Assembly: GCA_016934415.1 (NCBI GenBank)
Contig: JAFGSW010000003.1
Coordinates: 1-64,000 of the forward strand
Direction: 5' to 3'
Origin: Spirochaetales bacterium
Lineage (GTDB): Bacteria > Spirochaetota > Spirochaetia > SZUA-6 > RPPD01
DNA: 64,000 nucleotides
In this document: piece after piece, positions 60,188 through 64,000 of the stretch
Layout: every line of letters starts with the position of its first letter
How positions within the stretch are numbered: the first letter of the stretch is position 1
Position numbers and translations under genes: made by a program
Notes under the pieces: model-generated
Database searches by the model: none
Told to the model about the DNA's origin: nothing
Seen by the model: only the letters and a program-made list of their open reading frames with translations

Positions 60188-60601
60188 ATGCGCATACCAA
60201 TCATCGACATCGGCAATTCCAAGGGGGTGCGGATCCCGAAGGCGGTTCTGAAGCAGGTCCTGTTCAAGGACGAGGTGGAGATGGACGTGGCCCACGGTAG
60301 AATCGTATTGAAGCGGCCGGGGAGCGTCAATGTCATCCCCGACTTCGACGGCATTGCCGATATGGACGATCTCACCATCCAGCTCATGCTCCGCAGAATC
60401 TCAGGCACCGACCTACTCATCGCCATGGTCGGCGCGGAAAAAAAGGTCAAGGCGGCGATGTACCGCAACCTGTCCGAGCGCGTCCGGAACTACGTCCAGG
60501 CCAAGCTCAAAAAACTGGAGAAGGGCGACGCCCGCGACATTCTCATCGAGCGGAGCCGGGACAAAATCAGCGAGGCGTTCATGGAAGTGCTGCAGGGCTG
60601 A
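60188..60601 (+). CDS. AbrB/MazE-like N-terminus fused to a FliG C-terminal-like domain
   Basis: 137 residues from ATG 60188 behind AAGGAGGCAAAC (the longer ORF start is in repeat DNA). Residues 1-44 are a swapped-hairpin AbrB/MazE DNA-binding domain: IDIGNSKGVRIPKAVLKQVL and VEMDVAHGRIVLKRP. Residues about 55-137 (DDLTIQLMLRRISGTDLLIA, MVGAEKKVKAAMYRNLSERV, ILIERSRDKISEAFMEVLQG) match the helical pattern of the FliG C-terminal domain, the flagellar rotor part that follows LDDRxIQ-type starts. No toxin gene follows. It may be a repressor that reads the motor or uses the FliG fold as a multimerisation module. Confidence 0.75.
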   Translation: MRIPIIDIGNSKGVRIPKAVLKQVLFKDEVEMDVAHGRIVLKRPGSVNVIPDFDGIADMDDLTIQLMLRRISGTDLLIAMVGAEKKVKAAMYRNLSERVRNYVQAKLKKLEKGDARDILIERSRDKISEAFMEVLQG

Positions 60602-60604
60602 GGC

Positions 60605-60649
60605 CGAAAAAAGAAAGGCCGTCCCCGCTTTGTGAAACGGGTGACGGCC
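60605..60649 (-). terminator. Intrinsic terminator for the first HtrA gene
   Basis: On the minus strand GGCCGTC...GACGGCC with inner CCG/CGG pairing, then TTTCTTTTTT. It lies just beyond the htrA stop. Confidence 0.8.
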
Positions 60650-60672
60650 CGCTTAAGGGAGTAGGCTGGGGA

Positions 60673-62103
60673 TTACTTGGTCAACGTGAACGTCATCGGG
60701 CTGCCGCCCCGGTTGACGCGCAGCTCGATGCTGGACCGGGATGAAACGAGGTTGAGGTACCGGTAGAAATCGGCCCCGTTCGAAATTTGATGGTTATCGA
60801 GGCTGATGATGACATCACCCTGCCGCAACCCGGCTGCGTCGCCGCGGCTTCCCCGCGGCACGTCGAGGACGACCGCTCCCCGTAAGCCGTTGGGAATATT
60901 GAGCGCGCTCCGGATGTCGGGCGAGAGCGAATCGATCCCGAAGCCGGGCCAGACGACGTTGGCCTGCGCGCTTAGGGTGTTGGCGTCGGCGCGGGTGGCG
61001 AGGGTGACGCGGACGGTGTGCGGCCGGCCGTCGCGGACGAGCGAGAGCGCGGCGGTATCGCCGGGCGTCAGGTTGGCGATGAGCTGCAGGAGCCGGGACG
61101 TGTTGCCCGCCTTGTCCGACCCAATGGCCGTCACGTAGTCGCCGGGCAGGAGCCCCGCCGTGGCCGCCGGCCCGTTGGTGAACACTCCCGAAACAAGGGA
61201 ACCGCCGCCGGAGGGAAGGTTCATGTCCCGGGCAAGCGTCGCGGAGAGATCGCCGACGGTCACGCCCATCCAGCCGTACTCGACTTTCCCCTTGGTGATG
61301 AGATCATTAATGTCCTTCTTGGCGTTGTTGATGGGGATGGCGAAGCCGAGTCCCACGCTGCCCCCCGAGTTCGAGGCGATCCAGGTGTTGATGCCGATCA
61401 CCTGGCCCTCGATGTTCACGAGGGCGCCGCCCGAATTGCCCTGGTTGATCGCCGCGTCGGTCTGGATGTAGTTGGTGAAGCCCGCACCGTTGGCCTGCGC
61501 GTAATCGCGGCCCACGGCGCTCACGATGCCGGCCGTGAGCGTGCCGGTGAAGCCCAACGGATTGCCGATGGCGAGCACCCAGTCGCCCACCTGGACGGAA
61601 TTCGAGTCCCCGAGCTCGGCGATGGGGACCTGGTCCGAGGTCGTGAAGGAGACGAGAGCCAAATCTTTGTTTTCATCTTTCCCCACGAGCGTGGCCGGGA
61701 ACGTCCGGTTGTCCGAAAGCCGGACCTGGATGGAGGCGGCCGAGCCGGCCACATGATTGTTGGTGAGCACGTATACGGTGTTCCCGCGGCGTTCGACGAT
61801 CACGCCGGAGCCGAGGGCCGGCCGGCGGAATTCCCTCGTACGCGGGGGATTGTTCCCGAAGTCGAACGGATTGAAATTGAGGACCGGACCCCGCGTGATG
61901 TCGACCACGTGAATCTCAACCACGGTCGGCACCACCTTGGCCGCGACGACGTGAAAGGCGTCCTGCATCTGCTTCAGGGTTTGCAGTCCCATCTGCGCCT
62001 GGGACGGATCCTTGGCCCCCAGGAACAGGAAGGCCAGGAGCACGATCCCGAGGCCCGCGATCGCGTTGCGGATTATTTTTCTCGATGCTGATTGTACGTT
62101 CAT
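60673..62103 (-). CDS. HtrA/DegQ-type serine protease with two PDZ domains (downstream copy)
   Basis: 476 residues from the ATG at 62101-62103 (GAGGAAAAACAG). Signal/anchor helix about 14-35. Protease domain with TNNHVAG (His), NKDLALV (Asp) and NQGNSGGAL (Ser), then PDZ1 (YGWMGVTVGDL, GLLPGDYVTAI) and PDZ2 (GIDSLSPDIRSAL, GLRQGDVIISLDN). Periplasmic protein quality control. About half identical by eye to the gene immediately upstream; a tandem duplication. Between them is a short GC hairpin. Confidence 0.93.
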   Translation of the reverse strand: MNVQSASRKIIRNAIAGLGIVLLAFLFLGAKDPSQAQMGLQTLKQMQDAFHVVAAKVVPTVVEIHVVDITRGPVLNFNPFDFGNNPPRTREFRRPALGSGVIVERRGNTVYVLTNNHVAGSAASIQVRLSDNRTFPATLVGKDENKDLALVSFTTSDQVPIAELGDSNSVQVGDWVLAIGNPLGFTGTLTAGIVSAVGRDYAQANGAGFTNYIQTDAAINQGNSGGALVNIEGQVIGINTWIASNSGGSVGLGFAIPINNAKKDINDLITKGKVEYGWMGVTVGDLSATLARDMNLPSGGGSLVSGVFTNGPAATAGLLPGDYVTAIGSDKAGNTSRLLQLIANLTPGDTAALSLVRDGRPHTVRVTLATRADANTLSAQANVVWPGFGIDSLSPDIRSALNIPNGLRGAVVLDVPRGSRGDAAGLRQGDVIISLDNHQISNGADFYRYLNLVSSRSSIELRVNRGGSPMTFTLTK

Positions 62104-62134
62104 CTGTTTTTCCTCCTCAAAAAAGCCAATATTT

Positions 62135-62152
62135 CGCCGCTGACGAGCGGCG
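62135..62152 (-). terminator. Hairpin between the two HtrA genes
   Basis: CGCCGCT / AGCGGCG with loop GACG; on the minus strand a T-rich GGCTTTTTTG follows after about ten bases. It may be an attenuator, letting part of the transcription read into the second gene. Confidence 0.45.
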
Positions 62153-62208
62153 TTTCGTACAATGCTTTTTGCATGAACGGTTTTTGCCGATACCGCTGTT
62201 CTCACGGT

Positions 62209-63702
62209 TCACCTCCCGAGATCGATCGTGAGATCCGCGCCGCTGCGGATGATTCCGACCCGGACGGGGTTGTGCGATCGGTCATTGAGCGCGGCGTAAA
62301 ATTCGCGCAGGGTGGCCGCGGTCCGGCCGTTCATGGTTTTGACGATGTCTCCGGCGAGGAATCCGGCCGCCGCCGCCGGCGACCCCCGATCCACCCGACT
62401 CACCACCAGACCGCCGGCCGATGGCGCAAGGCCCAGACGGGCGCGAATGTCATTGGTGATTTTGACCAGGCCCAGGCCCGGCCAGAGTTCGGAGGAGCCC
62501 AGGTCATTATCCGCCGGCCGCTCAGTGATGGCGACGGAGAGCGTCCGTTCCACGCCCTGACGCACCACCGAAAAGGTCGCGCGCGCGCCGGCCGGCAGGT
62601 TGCCGACGGTGAGGGTGAGCTGCGTCATGTCGCTCAAGTCGCGGCCGTCGACTTTGACGATGAAGTCGCCGGGCAGTACGCCGGCCGCGGCCGCGGGCGA
62701 ATTACGATACACGTCGGAGACGAACGCGCCCCCGCGGTTCGCCGCGCCCAGGTCCGCCTTGGCGGCGTCGTTCAGATCGGTTCCCGATATGCCGAGCCAG
62801 CCGTAGGAGACCTTCCCCTTGGTGATGAAATCCTCGATCGCCTTCTTGGCGTTGTTGATGGGGATGGCGAACCCCAGTCCCACGCTCCCGCCCGAGGTGG
62901 AGGCGATCCAGGTGTTGATGCCGACGACCCGCCCCTCGATGTTGACGAGCGCGCCGCCCGAGTTGCCCTGGTTGATGGCGGCGTCCGTCTGGAAGTAATC
63001 ATTGAGCGATGAAACGCCCGAGCCGGGCAGCGAATGCCTGCCGACGGCGCTGATGATGCCCTCGGTGACGGTGGAGCTGAACCCGAGCGGGTTGCCGACG
63101 GCCATCACCCAGTCGCCCACCTGAACGGTGTCGGAATCGCCGAGCGCGGCGACGGGAAACGTCCCGGACGCCGTGAACGACACCAGGGCGAGGTCCTTGC
63201 GCTCGTCCCGGCCGGTGACGGTCGCCTTGAAGCGTCGCTTGTCGGTGAGAACGACGGTGATCTCGTCGGCGCCTTTCACCACGTGGTTATTGGTGAGCAC
63301 GTACACCCGGTTGCCCACCTGGCGGACAATGACGCCGGAACCGAGGCCTTCCTGGCGGTACTGCCGCGTTTGGGGCCGGAGGGTGTCCGGAGAGCCGAAG
63401 AAAAAGTCGAAGGGCGAGGGAAAGGAGGGCGCGGTTTGCGTCACCACGTCCACCACGTCGATTTCAACCACCGCCGGAAGAATGGTGCTGGAAATCTCCC
63501 GGAAGGCGGCCTGCATGTTCGAGACGGCCTCGAAGCCCCGGCGCGCGTCGTTCGTTAATTCCACGTTAAGGGGCGCGCCGGCGACAACGTCCCCTCCCCG
63601 GGGAATGACCGCCGCCGACACAAGCAGACCCGCCCCGAAAAAGACGAGCGCTGCGGCGGCGATCTGGAAGATTCTCGATTTCAATATTTTTTTTATTTCC
63701 AT
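62209..63702 (-). CDS. HtrA/DegQ-type serine protease with two PDZ domains (upstream copy)
   Basis: 497 residues from the ATG at 63700-63702, supported by AAGGGAGGTTGATT. N-terminal membrane helix (about 12-33). Protease domain with TNNHVVK (His), RKDLALV (Asp) and NQGNSGGAL (Ser), PDZ1 (YGWLGISGTDLND, GVLPGDFIVKVDG) and PDZ2 (PGLGLVKITNDIR, GFLAGDIVKTMNG). First gene of the tandem pair. The two copies share unusual features such as STSGGSVGLGFAIPINNAKK. Confidence 0.94.
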   Translation of the reverse strand: MEIKKILKSRIFQIAAAALVFFGAGLLVSAAVIPRGGDVVAGAPLNVELTNDARRGFEAVSNMQAAFREISSTILPAVVEIDVVDVVTQTAPSFPSPFDFFFGSPDTLRPQTRQYRQEGLGSGVIVRQVGNRVYVLTNNHVVKGADEITVVLTDKRRFKATVTGRDERKDLALVSFTASGTFPVAALGDSDTVQVGDWVMAVGNPLGFSSTVTEGIISAVGRHSLPGSGVSSLNDYFQTDAAINQGNSGGALVNIEGRVVGINTWIASTSGGSVGLGFAIPINNAKKAIEDFITKGKVSYGWLGISGTDLNDAAKADLGAANRGGAFVSDVYRNSPAAAAGVLPGDFIVKVDGRDLSDMTQLTLTVGNLPAGARATFSVVRQGVERTLSVAITERPADNDLGSSELWPGLGLVKITNDIRARLGLAPSAGGLVVSRVDRGSPAAAAGFLAGDIVKTMNGRTAATLREFYAALNDRSHNPVRVGIIRSGADLTIDLGR

Positions 63703-63894
63703 AATCAACCTCCCTTGCTCTTGATGGTCTTAAGGTACAGGCGCCTCCTTTCGATAGGCTGACAAAAGGATTACAGATTTGTAAGGGAGATACTTTCACT
63801 CGGACGGACGCTTCCGGCATGAGTGTGTTTTTCCCATCCGGCTTTTCGCGACACCGCCGTTCGTGATATGCTCGAAATGAGGCAAGGTTGGCGC
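63703..63894. other. Divergent intergenic region
   Basis: Contains the leader of the HtrA gene on the minus strand and the space before the last gene on the plus strand. I see no clear consensus promoter, repeat family or palindrome. Confidence 0.5.
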
Positions 63895-64000
63895 ATGGGT
63901 ACAATGCTCAAGGATCTCCGGACGCTCTTTTCCACGCGCGGCGGTGAGATCGAACGGAAAGCGGCCGAATTCAAGGCGCAGCGCGAAAAGCGGGCCGCGG
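63895..64000 (+). CDS. Partial gene at the window end
   Basis: The first 35 codons from ATG 63895 (or 63904), running off the window. The visible sequence MLKDLRTLFSTRGGEIERKA followed by AEFKAQREKR is charged and helical, typical of a coiled-coil start. No family can be named from this. Confidence 0.5.
   Translation, partial: MGTMLKDLRTLFSTRGGEIERKAAEFKAQREKRAA

Noticed and set aside
60188-60601. Toxin-antitoxin operon based on the MazE-like N-terminus
   Set aside because: No toxin gene lies downstream: a terminator and a convergent htrA gene follow immediately.

Overview
The window is about 64 kb of GC-rich chromosome with roughly 50 supportable protein genes and no rRNA, tRNA or CRISPR that I can see. 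The gene content points to a high-GC, probably uncultured member of the Spirochaetota. The evidence is a cdaA-ybbR-acpS-DUF2225-truA block, a protein resembling a spirochaete-restricted family of unknown function (I believe DUF5312), 7TMR-DISM and HisKA_2 sensor kinases, and relaxed lipoboxes. No phylogenetic marker search was possible, so the assignment is an inference.

Layout. 0.5-6.3 kb: a DUF4846 protein, a zinc-ribbon/class III cyclase-like protein, a DUF3788 protein, a low-molecular-weight phosphatase, an unknown secreted protein and an FHA-GGDEF diguanylate cyclase. 6.5-12.7 kb: a small membrane protein, RarA fused to an extra domain, a decayed lipoprotein, a real lipoprotein, an ArsR regulator divergent from a split permease, and an sppA remnant. 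12.9-19.6 kb: a two-gene sensory system, a 1,888-residue kinase with about ten PAS domains followed by a REC-histidine kinase. 20.1-25.8 kb: a membrane spermidine-synthase-like protein, a membrane-anchored LysM/PKD/C39-like peptidase and folP. 26.4-33.2 kb: cdaA-ybbR-acpS-DUF2225-truA, then uracil-DNA glycosylase and priA. 33.4-41.1 kb: a class D beta-lactamase, an M20 peptidase, two Hsp20 genes, a TPR-like periplasmic protein, a radical SAM/SPASM protein and a 7TMR-DISM kinase. 41.4-48.1 kb: a glycan-sugar cluster (GT2, RmlC-like, RmlD-like, epimerase), an MFS transporter, a YkgJ-type protein and a methyltransferase. 48.6-55.5 kb: small orphan proteins, the DUF5312-like protein, NeuB and the pncA-pncB NAD salvage pair. 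55.5-64 kb: gene debris, a lipoprotein, three HtrA proteases, cinA, a two-domain AbrB/FliG-C-like protein and a gene cut by the window end.

The most unusual property is the space between genes. Many intergenic regions contain inverted pairs of modular, purine-rich repeats. Family A is built on 'ACGGAT' words and family B on 'GGAAnCCAGGA' words. The arms flank non-repetitive cores. Arms begin at, or run into, the 3' ends of genes, so that several proteins (YkgJ-neighbour methyltransferase, CinA, TruA, a lipoprotein, a permease) end in repeat-encoded tails or use repeat-supplied stop codons. Several remnants (sppA, the 9.3 kb lipoprotein, the 55.5-56.3 kb debris) lie beside repeats or palindromes.

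A second theme is promoter placement. At least seven genes have a -10-like hexamer ending 5-8 bases before the start codon, which predicts leaderless transcripts. The best single-gene candidate for something undescribed is at 60.19 kb. It joins an AbrB/MazE-type N-terminus to a FliG-C-like domain, and lies behind a 13-bp-arm palindrome that overlaps its own promoter.
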